DNA of 64,000 bases from Syngnathus acus (taxonomy: Eukaryota; Chordata; Actinopteri; Syngnathiformes; Syngnathidae). Under the pieces are notes generated by a model. The model had not been told where the DNA came from. It did no database searches and saw only the letters and a program-made list of their open reading frames with translations. The stretch spans positions 2,439,053 to 2,503,052 of the forward strand of contig NC_051093.1 in assembly GCF_901709675.1 (NCBI RefSeq). The letters are read 5' to 3'. Below, in pieces: positions 1 through 14,700 of this stretch (its first letter is position 1; each line of letters begins with the position of its first letter). The position numbers and the translations under genes are program-made.

Positions 1-82
1 GATGATCACCAGACGCAACTGGACAACACATGCACACTCATAATGCACAAGCCTGCCAAATATCATTTATTTATTTTCTCAC

Positions 83-2769
<2,687 letters not shown>

Positions 2770-4029
2770 CACTGATTCACCTTCTTTCATCTACACCTGC
2801 TGTTTTACCTGCAAAAGCAGCCAAGAAATTAAATGATATCATCATTGCCCACTTGGTGGTACAACAATCACCATCATAAACGATACAGAACCTATTTAAC
2901 AGCCCAGATGAAAATGGCAGTGTTTTTAGAATAATACTGGGGCGTGTGTATGTAATAACATCATCGACTGTCCTCGTTATTGTCCTTCGTGAAGGGCACA
3001 GGACCCGAGGCACACGTTTCATTGATTTCCTGCCCACTAAACAGTACTAAAGCTCAAAAACACTAATATGTGAAAAAATAAAGAACCGTATAGATTTACT
3101 TTCCATAACTGTAGCAGTTCAACGGTACGGGATTTAAAGTCAAGTTCATTATCATTGTGAGATTTTGCACCCGTAGATCAAAATGTGACAGTTAAACGGG
3201 CATTCGGTGTCACTATAAAATGGTTTAAATGTGTAGTGGAGTTACGATCACGTCAGTAAATATATTTGTCTTCTTTTAAAAAAAATTACCTTATTGTCAA
3301 GCGTAAAAGTTCCGCCTTCCGTCCGAGGAACACAATTTGTTAGGCGGCCATTTTGTTTGTTGACAGTCCGACACGTTAAAAGTTCCGACGAGGAAAAAAC
3401 TCCGGAGTTTGGTGTTCATTTTTTTTTCTATCGAATTTTTTCCATACAGCACTCAAAAGAGAATGTAAATAGTCCCTGTATTAAAATTAAACCATTCAAA
3501 AAAAAAAAAATTGTTTTAATATTTACCTTTTTTTAAAAATAAAAAATAAATAACAATAATCCGTTGCTATGTAGTCTTTCTGGAACAATGAAATATCACA
3601 ACGCTTCCGTGGCTTTAGTAGAAACTGATAGTAATTTATATATTCATACTCACAGTGAATGAGTGCAAGTGAGTGCTGCCGCTTCTGCTGTCAGCAAATA
3701 AAGAGTCACCCAACCGTTAAGTGACTTATCTCCTTTCGCAGTGACACAGCAACAAAAAGGCGGGATAACATTATCGCAACAGTTTTGTTTTAAAATTATG
3801 CGCTTTAGTTTATTTGTAATGTCTCAAACTATATGGCAAATAGTTTGAGAGTTGTGTTTGATTCAATCATGACAGGCCCGTTTCCCCAATCCCCCGATGG
3901 TTCTGACTTGTGGCTATAAAACACTAAAAACGCCAGAGAAAATTTGTAAATCAAGAACGCATAAACTCTCGCGTGGAACTCTCGCGATACATTGTCCGAT
4001 TGAAACGGAAGTAAACAAGGGACACGTGA
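2770..4029. promoter_or_regulatory. Divergent upstream region, PIGQ / EEF2KMT
   Basis: Gene-free 1.26 kb between two divergently transcribed genes. It is AT-rich in the middle (about 3420-3560) with poly-A/T runs. Near the EEF2KMT start there is a direct repeat of AACTCTCGCG at 3964-3973 and 3977-3986. No TATA box is obvious. I see no coding exon here; the longest open frames are short and AT-driven. Confidence 0.5.
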
Positions 4030-5618
4030 ATGATGGAGCGGGCTGAGTTGAATAAAGACGTTCCCTCAAGAAAACAAAACAGAGCTGACATTGTCAAACA
4101 ATTCCAGTCGCGTTTTTTCGCCACCAGTCGCCTCGTATTATTCCCCTGGACGGTGAGTGAAAGCTTATATCATGTACATTATCGTGTTGTTTGCCAGCGT
4201 AGTCATGAGAAAGCCACGTGTCACTGTTTAATCAAATAATATATAAATGATAGTTCCTTCATTTTACAGTTTTTAGAAAATGAATTGGAACGCAGCAAAT
4301 CATCTGACCTCATCTTAGAGATTCTCAAACAGGTAAACGGTGTACACACCTATTTGACAAATACGTAGGTATGAAAAGTCACAAAATTGAGTTTGTGTCA
4401 GACATGTCTTCACGCACTGTGCCGGAAGTTCCCGCCGTCCCCACGATACAGGAAATGCTTTCTCTCCGAGCTCATAAGACGGGTGATTATTTCCTTCCCC
4501 TCGTCCCGCCCGTTACGGTAACGTGGATGCTATCGTCACGGTGATTCTCATCTTCAGGTGGAGACAGCAGGATGCGAACCTCTAGATGAGCTCTACGATG
4601 CTCTGGCAGAGATAGTGGCGGCCCAAGAGGTGGCCGAGGGATACCGGACCTACATATTGGTACCAAAGTGACCCCATCAAGGATACAGAAGCTTTTTAAT
4701 GGTACCTAACTTACATCACACACTCAGTTGGGTCCATGTTTTCTTTAGCCGTGCGGGGACCCTGTCAGCTTGTTGGAGAATGTGGCTTTAATCTCAGAGG
4801 GGACGACGGGTCTGGTTACATGGGAGGCGGCCCTTTACATGGCCGAGTGGGCCTTGGATCACCCGCAGATCTTTGCTGGAAGGTACCACAATCTACAAGA
4901 AAATCACCTCTAAACTTGATGAACAAGAAATTCTCCGCTGCAGGAATGTTCTGGAGCTGGGCAGCGGTGTGGGTCTGACCGGCGTGGCCGTGTGTCGCTC
5001 GTGTGGTCCTTCCTCGTACGTCTTCACCGACTGTCACCAAAGTGTCCTCCAGAGACTCAGAGAAAACCTGAGCATCAACGGACTCAACAAAACTAGCACC
5101 AGCAGGACCCGAGTCAGCGTACAAGAGCTGGACTGGACGAAGGTGACGGAGGAATGCTTGAATGACATCGGCGCAGACGTGGTCATAGCGGCAGGTCTGA
5201 CCTTCAGCAATACTGCAAAATGTTCCAGGATGCTACAGAAAATGTCCTTTGCCGAGTGTGTTGTTTCCTTTATGCGTGTTGCAGATGTGGTGTACGATCC
5301 TGACGTGGTTGTGGTTCTGGTCCAGCTTCTGTCCAAGATTTTAAAGCACGGTGGTGGTCAGGTTCCCACTGAGGTTCTCATCTGTTCCACTGTGAGGAAC
5401 CCGCAGACTTACGCCGGCTTCAAGCGCAGTCTAAGTAAGATGACGCAGTCTCTCACACTGATTGGCCGAATATGTCCTGGAGGCGGAGTCTTAATGACAT
5501 TTGATTGACAGGTGTTGCTGGGATCGGCCACCGGGTGATGAGCGGCGCTGTGAATCACATCTTTGAGTACAACAGAGAGTCTGAAATAGAGCTTGTTCAA
5601 TTGTTTGCGTGTCAATAA
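4030..5618 (+). CDS. eef2kmt: EEF2KMT (FAM86), eEF2-lysine methyltransferase
   Basis: Cytosolic class I SAM-dependent methyltransferase that methylates a lysine of translation elongation factor 2. Eight exons: 4030-4152, 4270-4332, 4402-4482, 4558-4659, 4749-4882, 4944-5194, 5285-5434, 5512-5618. They sum to 1011 bases, 336 residues, close to the human 330. The N-terminal FAM86 region is present (QSRFFATSRLVLFPW; RYRKCFLSELIRR; EPLDELYDALAE), followed by EGTTGLVTWEAALYMAEWAL. The SAM-binding motif is VLELGSGVGLTG, with the downstream acidic motif TDCH and the post-motif DVVIAADVVYDP completed across the 5194/5285 junction. Two start ATGs are tandem (4030 and 4033). The small third exon is easily missed. 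The stop codon overlaps an AATAAA (5614-5619). Tail-to-tail with ALG1, the same neighbour as in human. Confidence 0.94.
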
Positions 5619-5619
5619 A
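5614..5619 (+). terminator. AATAAA polyadenylation signal overlapping the EEF2KMT stop
   Basis: AATAAA at 5614-5619 contains the TAA stop codon (5616-5618) of EEF2KMT. If it is used, the 3' UTR would be only about 15-30 bases. The next 60 bases are T-rich at first. Confidence 0.55.
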
Positions 5620-5623
5620 GTTT

Positions 5624-5629
5624 TTTATT
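5624..5629 (-). terminator. AATAAA polyadenylation signal for ALG1
   Basis: Plus-strand TTTATT at 5624-5629 reads AATAAA on the minus strand, 68 bases downstream of the ALG1 stop. It lies only four bases from the oppositely oriented EEF2KMT signal, so the two convergent transcripts would overlap if both signals are used. Confidence 0.55.
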
Positions 5630-5696
5630 ATTTACAAAAGTGGAATGTTCAGTTACAATTTAACATAGCCGCAGTTGGGTTCGAGTCCCTGTACAG

Positions 5697-8524
5697 TCAC
5701 CTAGAAGAAGATGACAATGAGGACAAGAGCGGAAGGACGTTTTGGTCCCAGTTGTCGTCCCAGCGCTGCCCCCTGCTGGCACGGAGGTTCCTCCTGAAAG
5801 TGCCCAGTTTGCTGTCAGAGCTGGGGAAGTCTGACAGGAGACTCTGGAAATCCAAAGATAAGGATACTTGTAGATGATTTTATTTATTGTCTTTAATTGA
5901 GCAAGTCATCACTTGATTAAGATGTCACCTTGAGCTGCTGGGCCAACTGCGGGCTGTTGATGAAGATCAGACCATTCAACTCGTGCTTCACCAGCTCCTC
6001 TAGGCTGTGTGGGAACCAAGAGACGTTTGTCAAAGAAAATAATTTATTAAGAATAAACCAAATGAAACTAGGAGCCTCCCTTTTTTTTCTAATCACATTA
6101 CATTTTGGTTGCACTGTACTTTACGGTGGCAAACTCACCACTGGAAGTGGATGGCACACACGGGCAGGCAGCATCCAAACATGTCCACCACCTTCATGGG
6201 CAGGTCCAGACCGCTGGAAGACTTGTGCAGACATACGCCAAGGTCAGCACAACCTAAAACCAAACAAACCATTTAAGAAAAAACAAAAAACACAGCTTAG
6301 AGTTGATCTTTTATTCAGTGGAGTGGTAGAAAGCACACCAGCGGCTGCAGGCCATATCGATGCCACCAAACCCCTACGTTAAAAAGTGCTACGTGTATTT
6401 CAATCTCACCTAACAAGACAGGATAGTCTTCCGCCTCCAGCCAGGGCGTGCAGATCTTCACATGCTCCAAATGTAGACCGTCAATCATCTTCACATAGCG
6501 CTCCTTCTGAGGACCTTTTCCTTCACGCGCAAATAAAAACGGACAAGTCGATCACGGCTCACCATCAAACGTCAAGGCCGATCGTACCCGTGATGACGCA
6601 GATGAGCGGCGGCAGAGTCTCCCCCGCTAATATGAACTCTTCGTATTCTGTCAGGAACAAGGAGGAGAAACTCAAACAATTGACTTGATCGTAGTGAAGA
6701 AGAGTTGTTGCAGTACCTTGAAGAGCCTGCAGAAGGACGGAGAAGTCTTCATCCTCTGCGGAGGGACAACAATGTAATGAATGGACGAGTGTCCCAAATC
6801 ACCCATAAAAGCATTATTTTTATTTCTCTACTTGTGTATAATGCAGTAGCCCGATTTGCTTGTATCCTTTAAGATCAGTGAATATGTGTTCGGCACCTGT
6901 CCAGCTGGTACTGCTGATGAGCAACACGGGGCGATCTGGCCTCAAAGTTATCGTGTTGTTGTCAAGGTCTCGCACAGAGAAGACGGTCTTCTCTTTCTTC
7001 TCCCTAACATCATCATCATCACTGATTGAAAGAAAACACAAACCAAATATTAGTTTGCGGTGAAGTAGCATGCGGCTAATGGACAATAGATGTTCCAAAA
7101 TAATGTGACAATGTTTGTTTGAACGGTAGCGCTTGCCTGCTGTGCCGAAAGGCGGGATATGCGCGCGAAAGCCTCACAAAAAGTTGGTGCCGCTTCTCCA
7201 GTGGCGTTTCTTTGAAGATGTCTGCGGGTCTGTCGTAGAGAGTGGTCGCCCTGCAAAGACACATCATTGTATATATTCAACGGGTAGCATGCGGCTAAGA
7301 TTCATGAGTACCAATTCCTACTTGATGCCCCAGTTCCTGTGCAGGTCTTCCTTCATGGCTTTGGTCACACACAAGTGCTGGGACGCCAGAGGACCAAACA
7401 CGTGCTCGTACCTGCAGGAAAACAACATCAGGTTTGAGCTACGTTTTTGATTTATGTGACTATTTTACAGAAAACTGACACACACCACTTTGCGAGGCGC
7501 ACAAGGGGGTGTGCGTGGCCGTGGCTGAGCGCCATGATGGTGTAGCCGTAGTTGTGCCAGTCGACCAGCAAGCGGCCGCCTCGGAGGACGCACGTTAGCC
7601 ACGCCGAGGCCATGCCCGGCAAACCGGGAGGGTTCTGGGAAAAGAAAATGTAAATCAGCACTTCAGATCACCTCAAGTCGGGATCGGCTGTCGGGAGTCA
7701 GGTGACTCACCTGCATGAGTATGTGAGCATGTGGTTTCAGCATCAGTAGAACCACCAGAACTTGTGCAAACTGAATGGCCACTTTGGTCACATAGGTCAA
7801 AATCTTTGGGCCACCTGAAATATTTTGAATATTAAAAAAACACGGCCTCTTTACACACCATTTACCAATTGCTTCTGCAACTCAAATTAGGAGGGGGGCG
7901 GGGGGACAAAGTGCCTCTGATTCTTCTGATTAACGTGAAATAAAGTTCGAGTGTTCTAGGAGGCTTTTGTGATATTTTTGTCAGCCCATCTTACAGCACA
8001 GTTCATGGTTCCAGAGCATGACCTGTTTGGCTGTTTTTTGTCTGTATATGCCTTGGTAAGAATTAGGACAGGCAGTCGCTTACCTCTGATGCCTTTGACT
8101 TCTGCAATGGGGACGATTTGAATCCTGTCGTCCCTCAACACGTCTCGGTGAGGTAGGCTGTCTAAACGTAAAGCAATCATGAACATAAATCAGATGCACA
8201 TAAAAGGTGTATAAATGCCCGTATTTTACCTAAATATCCCACAAGAGCGACTTGAAATCCATGTTTACTGAGCGACAGCGAGTGATACTGCATGCGGGGA
8301 CTACGACCGATGTCCCCAAGCACCAGCACGCACACCCGCTGCTCGCTGTCACCGTCCCGCCGCCTCAACAGGCAGCAAAGCATAATCGTGAGGCCCACGA
8401 CCGTCACCGACACCAGCGGCCAAAAGATGCCCGAACCGGTGAAGCAGAACACCGCCATCAGAAGTGAAAAAAGCGCAAAAATAATTAGAATGGGGAGAGG
8501 AATGCTGGAAGAGGGCGGCGCCAT
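5697..8524 (-). CDS. alg1: ALG1, chitobiosyldiphosphodolichol beta-mannosyltransferase
   Basis: ER enzyme (GT33 family) that adds the first mannose to dolichol-PP-GlcNAc2 in N-glycan assembly. Thirteen exons in transcript order: 8524-8230, 8161-8084, 7814-7711, 7634-7486, 7411-7322, 7250-7137, 7021-6897, 6755-6717, 6647-6588, 6520-6410, 6253-6139, 6004-5929, 5843-5697. Total 1503 bases, 500 residues, longer than the human 464 mainly because of a longer hydrophobic N-terminus. Recognisable blocks: [113 protein letters not shown] and [12 protein letters not shown]. The intron after 7137 begins GCAAGC, a GC-AG intron. Divergent from C16orf89, 320 bases away. Confidence 0.95.
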
Positions 8525-8844
8525 ATTTGTTTGGGATTTGAGATGACGTAGAGAGTGTTGGAGGCGGGGCTACTGATTTAAAGGCACCGCAGAGGTTTGA
8601 GCGACATCGCGTCGGAATAAAATGTAATTTTTTTTGCAATTTATTTGCTCGGTTTGTCTCGATTATATAAAGTTTATTATCAACCTAATTTTAGCATAAA
8701 GTGGCATTTATGTAGATATAGCTCTACATAACTTATTTGGGTTCGCAAACCAATGTGAATCAAAACAAGAGCACGCACGTCAGACATCATGACGTCACTG
8801 ATCCGCCACGCTCTCTGCAAATGTCCAGGGATCGAGCTCTAAGC
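8525..8844. promoter_or_regulatory. Short divergent promoter, ALG1 / C16orf89
   Basis: Only 320 bases separate the two divergent start codons, so both promoters must lie here or in the first exons. The right part contains a palindromic CRE (8790-8797). The middle is AT-rich (about 8620-8740). I see no further gene. Confidence 0.6.
8790..8797. promoter_or_regulatory. Palindromic cAMP response element (TGACGTCA)
   Basis: A perfect 8-base TGACGTCA, the CREB/ATF site, 48 bases upstream of the C16orf89 start ATG. By chance an 8-mer like this occurs about once in 65 kb per window, so position rather than presence is the argument. The human C16orf89 gene is known for thyroid expression, a cAMP-driven tissue; the link is inference. 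Confidence 0.5.
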
Positions 8845-11358
8845 ATGCGGACGCCCAGGCTACGGCTGGCCGCTTTGGCGGCGCTTTTGGCGGCCGTGTG
8901 CTGCTGCTGCTGCCGCTCGCGGGCTGAGGTGATCGACGACGTGCTCGGGAGCCTCTCCAACGGCACCGCCTTCCTGGAGCGCCAGCACCAGCACATCAAC
9001 CTGGACGGCGTGGTGGGCTTCCTCATGCTGCAGGGTGGGCGGCCCGTCTTCCTGCTTTGTGGCGCAGTGTCCGTCCGCCTGCAGACAGGCAGACTGATAA
9101 AAAGAGAAATTGAATTACATTTATTTGGAATTCATGAACTGAGTAGCAGTTTTCTGCCAGTGTGTCCCAAATTTGATTCCCGTAAAATTACAACTTTTGT
9201 TTTCTTGTCGTAAAATTGCTTTTTCCTCCCCTACCACTGCCATCTTCTCTTGCATAAATACAACATAAAAATGTTGAAAGGTTTTTCCAGCATACTATCA
9301 CAACTTCTTGAATTGTAAATTGCAACTTTTTCTTGCGTGTTTGTTAGCGGAGCTGAAGGAGGCTGTCCGGACGTGGCCTCACTCGGATCCGGTCAGCTGG
9401 GCTCAGAGGACGGCGGCCGTGGGTCTGGTCCAGCGTCTGGACCGCAGCTTTGACAACGCCGTCGCCGCTCTGCGCCAAAACGACCCCAAGTACTACCAAG
9501 GTAGCCGCGCTAAAATTTGAATTCAATGTGAATGACACGTGTATTGTAAAATGAGTTTCAAACCTATGGAGGTAGGTTGGGGTCAAAGGTTTTGTACTTG
9601 AAAAAATAAAATAAATGTGTTGAGCTTGAAACTTGACAATTAAAAAAAACATTCTAAATAAAAATACATGCATGGAAAGTTTTTTCGAGTTGAAAATAGT
9701 TTTGCTTCGCTTTGGTACATTTTTTGAATAAACTATTTATTTTGTTGTTCCATGTAGTGTTTTTCCCCTTTTCACGACTCTAGTGGTATGCCAAAGAATC
9801 ATTGAATTAAACATTGAAGGTGTGAGATGTTTTAGGAACGCAGGTTCCCTCCACTGCTGTCCTGTCATCATACATAAATTGCACCTGCACGCAATGCCGT
9901 CCGCAGAGTTCGAGCCTCTTCTGTCGTGGAAGTTCTGGCAGGTTCCTCAGGAACGCAGTAACACCGACGCCAGCCTGGTGTACGCCGCCACCACCGCGAG
10001 CGAGTGCTACGACGAGCAGCTCAGCGACAAGTGCCTCACGCTGCTCCTTGGAACCTGGTGGGTGCTGATTCTCTAGTCAACTCGAGTATTTCTGGGGGGA
10101 GAAAGTACAAATTCAATTAGTTCAGTTAGAGGACAGACAAGAGCAAAATGTTTACTAAACACTTTCATCTGCTCTAACATTACAAAATTGACAAATGTAT
10201 TCTTGGAAAATTACTTTTTTCTTCCTGGTAGGAAACAGAAGGGGACGCCGTGCATTGTGACCAAGCCGTGTCGCGACACCATGACCCAGTTTGGTTGTCC
10301 GCACTACTCGCTGTCCCACCAGCTGCTCTACTTCATGATCGGGAAGATGGTGAGGAGCGCGGCGACAAGCTCGCCGTCACCAAGGGGCTAACTCTGTGTG
10401 TTAGAAAGGGTGCTCCAACCTGCTGAAGGGCGATACGCGGGCGTCCCGCGCCAACATGACGGAACGCAGCTACCAGAAGATCTTCTGCTCCAACATGATG
10501 AAAACCAACCAGGACATTGTCGCCGAGGGCCTCAGCCAGCAGACGGCGGACATCTTCATCGAGAACAGTCAGTGAACAATTGTGTCATGTAAGCTGTTTT
10601 GGGTCAACATCTGCGACTTCTGACCCCTAACCTCTTACGTTTGTGCCTCACAGTCCTCATTTGCGGCTTGGCCGGCTTCTCCGACTTCTACAAACCCGAT
10701 TGGCTGCAGCACATCCTCCAGCTGCAGGATGTCGAGCTCGGCTGCTTCGGACGTGACCGTAAGTCTGTGACCGATCGTGTCGCTCATCAAGCGGCAACTG
10801 CGGAAGGGGCAGTGAGTGTATACGTACGGACGTGCACCTGAGCTGTCCTCTGCTGTCGCACTCAGCCAGCGTCATCTCGCAGATGATCGGAGACGAGCTG
10901 CTGGAGCAACTGCAGCCTCATCACCGTGTCAAGAGGAGGGAGAAGATCCTTCCCGGTGGGTTCACACCTCATGACCGATGATCCTTCGTCACTGGCAAAC
11001 ACACTGGCGGGGAGATGTTAGTCTCAGGTCCCAATGGGAGGTGTGGTGTGGGGGGGTTCCTGGTCAAATCAAACAAAACTGTTTTTGACTGTCAACTGTT
11101 TTATTATAAAAAACAAACAACACCACAATGGATAACCACAACTGATCCAGAGTGACAGCTTGCCATTTACAAGTGTTACTGTAAAAAAATAAACACACAC
11201 ACAGCAAGAAACAATGTCCTGTTGACATGAAACTTCTATCTTTGCTGTTTCAAGATGGCTGCTCCAGTCACATGACGGCGGTGGCGGTGGGCGCCCTGGG
11301 AGGATATTTAAACTTCTATCTAACAGAGCAAGACATAACCAAGAGGCCCCTTTGCTGA
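8845..11358 (+). CDS. c16orf89: C16orf89 homologue, secreted protein (UPF0764)
   Basis: Secreted protein of unknown biochemical role, known in human from thyroid. Eight exons: 8845-9034, 9348-9500, 9907-10057, 10232-10349, 10405-10567, 10654-10758, 10866-10955, 11255-11358; total 1074 bases, 357 residues, near the human length. The N-terminus is a signal peptide: a short basic start, a Leu/Ala core and a run of five cysteines before RSRAEV. Matching blocks are INLDGVVGFLMLQ, NDPKYYQEFEPLL, TDASLVYAA, CPHYSLSHQLLYFMIGKM, IFCSNMM, CGLAGFSDFYKPDWL, VKRREKILPDGCSSH and TAVAVGALGGYL. I chose the ATG at 8845, directly before the signal peptide; an in-frame ATG lies upstream at 8821. Same neighbour order (EEF2KMT, ALG1, C16orf89) as human 16p13.3. 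Confidence 0.93.
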
Positions 11359-11752
11359 TCGTCCAACTTCCCGCCTGGCTGCTTTTTGGTGTTTTGAAAA
11401 TGTTGGACATCAAATCCAAAAGGAGAACAGCAGATTTCCTTGGGTACGTCACTTGGATCAAAGCAATAACAAATGACATGAGGAGTGTTTTTATAGCATA
11501 CTTGTCTATCTACTTTCCAAAAAAGTAAAGATTGGAGCTGTTTCAGTTTGAATGTCATGAAATATAGCATGAGAATCTGCCTGTATTATTTCCTTGTGAA
11601 TTATTATGAAGTCTTCTCCAATATATTGAAGTATTTAAGACTTTTTTTGTCTGCATGAAGTATTAAATGTACGTAGAAGAAAACAACTCTATCCCAAATA
11701 AAAGCAAGTGGGGCACTTCAAGAGTGTGTTGTTGTCTTTTCTTGCGTCACGG
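11359..11752. other. Convergent 3' intergenic region, C16orf89 / IFT70
   Basis: 394 bases between two stop codons. It holds a plus-strand AATAAA at 11697-11702 that would serve C16orf89. No clear canonical signal for the minus-strand IFT70 gene was seen close to its stop. No coding sequence is visible. Confidence 0.6.
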
Positions 11753-14700
11753 TCACTCATTCCAGCTTGTGACTTTGTAGAAGAGGGCCTTGAGGAGTCG
11801 GGCCTCATACATCACAGTGTTCTTGCCCATTTGGACCCCGGACTCCTCCAGTGGCTGCTCGATGATGGCGGGCACCTCCCTTCCATACTCTGAAACAAAA
11901 ACAAACATTGTGTAAAGTAATTATGAAAATTATGCTTTGGCGTCATTTTAGAGCATCTTGGTGGGAATATCACTTGGTTCTTGATTTAAAAAGAAAATTG
12001 ATTCTTGACTAGAGCTAAGAGTGGACTATGCTGTGATTGTGCGTCACCTTCACAGTTCTCCAAGAACTGAATGCACTCCTGGACCACCACTCCCTTCAGC
12101 GTGATGATGTGCTTTGACATGTTCTCCAGCAGGGACAGGAAACAGCGTTTGGCGTAGAACCACGTGTCCGTCCCCAACTACGCGACACGCACACAAGTGG
12201 TACAAAGTTGCAAGTACAAAATGTGCGACTCATGAGCAATCACCTTCTTGTTGTAAGGCTCCAAGCTCTTGATGACACGAGAGATGCCAAAATCGTAGTT
12301 GCCCTTAGCGCAGTACAATGTGCTAAAGAAACACAAACATGTCCGTAAACAACAAATTGCAATCTTGTAATCTTCCTTGCGAAGCGTCCAAGTCACCCGA
12401 TGACTAGGTTGACGATGCATAGGTGGAAGACTTTCTTGTCGGGGTCGTCGTAGGAGATCTGCTCTTCCTCCTTTTCAATTTTCCTCATCAGCTCCTCAGC
12501 CTGGAAATCATTTGGAGTCTGCATGAGGCGTCACGCCGTTGACACAATTCCACTATGCCGACTTGCGTTACCTCTTCATTCTGGCTGGTCATGATGTAGG
12601 ACACGCACAAGTTGGCCAGGACCACAGCGCTCACGTTCAAGATCTGCAGCAACGCAGGTTTGATCTTCATTTCAAAGCTTTTTGAACATGTTCAATCATA
12701 ACAAATTTCAGCAGTTTGTTTTTGTCATTTTGGGCGTTGCCCACACAGTAACACTGCAAACAAAAACACACCAAAAACGAAAAGTTTCACGCATGGGGGA
12801 AAAAAACAAAGTCACCGCAAAGTTCTATTTTTACCGGTGCTTTGACCGTGCACGGGCAATCCTGCACACTACACTGTTCCACCTGCGCACAAAGGTCAAC
12901 GGTCAGCCAACCTGGTCGGGCTTTCCCAAGGGCAAGCAAGCTAGGCGTCACTCACGTTGTTGTAGTGCTTCTTGACGATGGGCTCGTAGAAGCTGATGGC
13001 CTCCTTGTACTTGTTCTGCATGAAGAGCACGTGCGCCACGTTCAGCTTCCATGTGTCGTCCTCGTTGCACACCTCCATAGACTTGTGGAAGATCTTCTCC
13101 ACCATGGCAAAGTTCTCACGGTTCCAGTAGATTTTGGCCTGGGCCATCAGGACCACGATGTACCTGCGCACAGGAAGAACACGAGGAAGGGCACCTTTAG
13201 CGCAAGAGCGCCTCAATGTTATGGATGAGAATTTCTGAGTGTATTCTCACTTCTCCTGCATGGTGTCGTACTCCTGGAGGGCTTTCTTCTGCCCATCGTC
13301 GTCTCGGACCGTCTTGGCCTCCTGCAGCTGCAAACACGATCGAGCAGAGTTTGTAATTGTTATGACTAAATTGCATTTTACCCGACAACAGTGATGAAGA
13401 CAAAACGGAGGCAGGGAAGGTGTTTGAATTGGATGGGATGGCATGAAAAAAAAAAAATTGGTGGAAAACCTGCTTGGCCAGTTTGCGCAGCTTCTCCGTC
13501 ATTTTGCCGATCATGTCGTCAAACTTTCTGAAGGCCTAAAAGTGCACCGACACAGATACACCTTTTGATGACGTCACAATGTCAAGAAAGACAAAATGTG
13601 TCTGACTGTCGTCATACCTCCTCCGGCGCCGTCTGGCAGGTCAGCAAGGCATCGAGAAACTCGTACTCGTACTGAGAAGGAGCGAAAAAAGCACTGAGGG
13701 ACAATCAAAGCAAAAAAGACAAAACAAGTCAAGTGCAACTCACCGGCGTGAGCAACTTGTAGGTGAGTTGTGCGTTTTCTGCCAGGACGTCGGCAGCCAG
13801 ATCGAAATACTGCCGAGGAAGCGGGACAAAATCGTTGGCGGCGGGAATGGCGTGGCGCGCCGCGTGACGGCCGATACCTCGTGCTTGCAGTAGAGCAGTA
13901 GCAGGTTGCCGAATGTGACGGGTGGGAAGGAAGGCTGCTGCAGCAGGAAGGCCAACTTCTCGAAGCCTTGTGAGGGCTTGCTGTCCATGTTGAGCAGAGC
14001 CTGGTTGTGCAGAGTCACCGTGTCCAGCTCCTGCAGCGCGCCCACATTTGCGTTTGTGGTTTCCACCATCGTTACACACACCGGCTTACCTCCTCGGTTC
14101 TCGGTGGCATGTCCGTCAAAGCCTCCTGAGCTCCTTTCACTGCAAACAAATATTTCAAATATCACTCCATCCATTGCAAGATGGAAGTGAATGGCTGTTG
14201 TGGATGCAAGATGGCATCCGTCCGCGCTTCGTTGCGTCTTACGGTTCTTCAGCTGGTACTCGATGGCAGCCTTGAGGTTGAAGGCCTCCACCAGGGCGGT
14301 CTGATGCAGCACCAGCGTGTTGCCCACGCTGCGCACCTCAATGCCTTCCGTGGTCAGGCCCACGCTCAGCTCTGCCGCAGGGGGGGGAGACAGTGAAGGA
14401 ATGGGGTCGAAATACAAAAAGTCCTGCCTAGGTACAAAAACAAATATGCTCAAACCTCATTGAATAAAGCACATAAGCAGACAAATATATTCACATATTA
14501 AATCAATAAAAGAAACATTTTAAGCATATAATTATACCTACACACCAAATCAATAAAGAAGACATAACTAGACATTTTTGCTATATGGTAAGGACAAAGG
14601 TTTTTATAACGTCATGATCTGATATGTATTTCTGTGCACTTTGAAATAACAAATGTTTTTTGATATATTGCCTGAATAGCATAATGACCTGTAAGGAACT

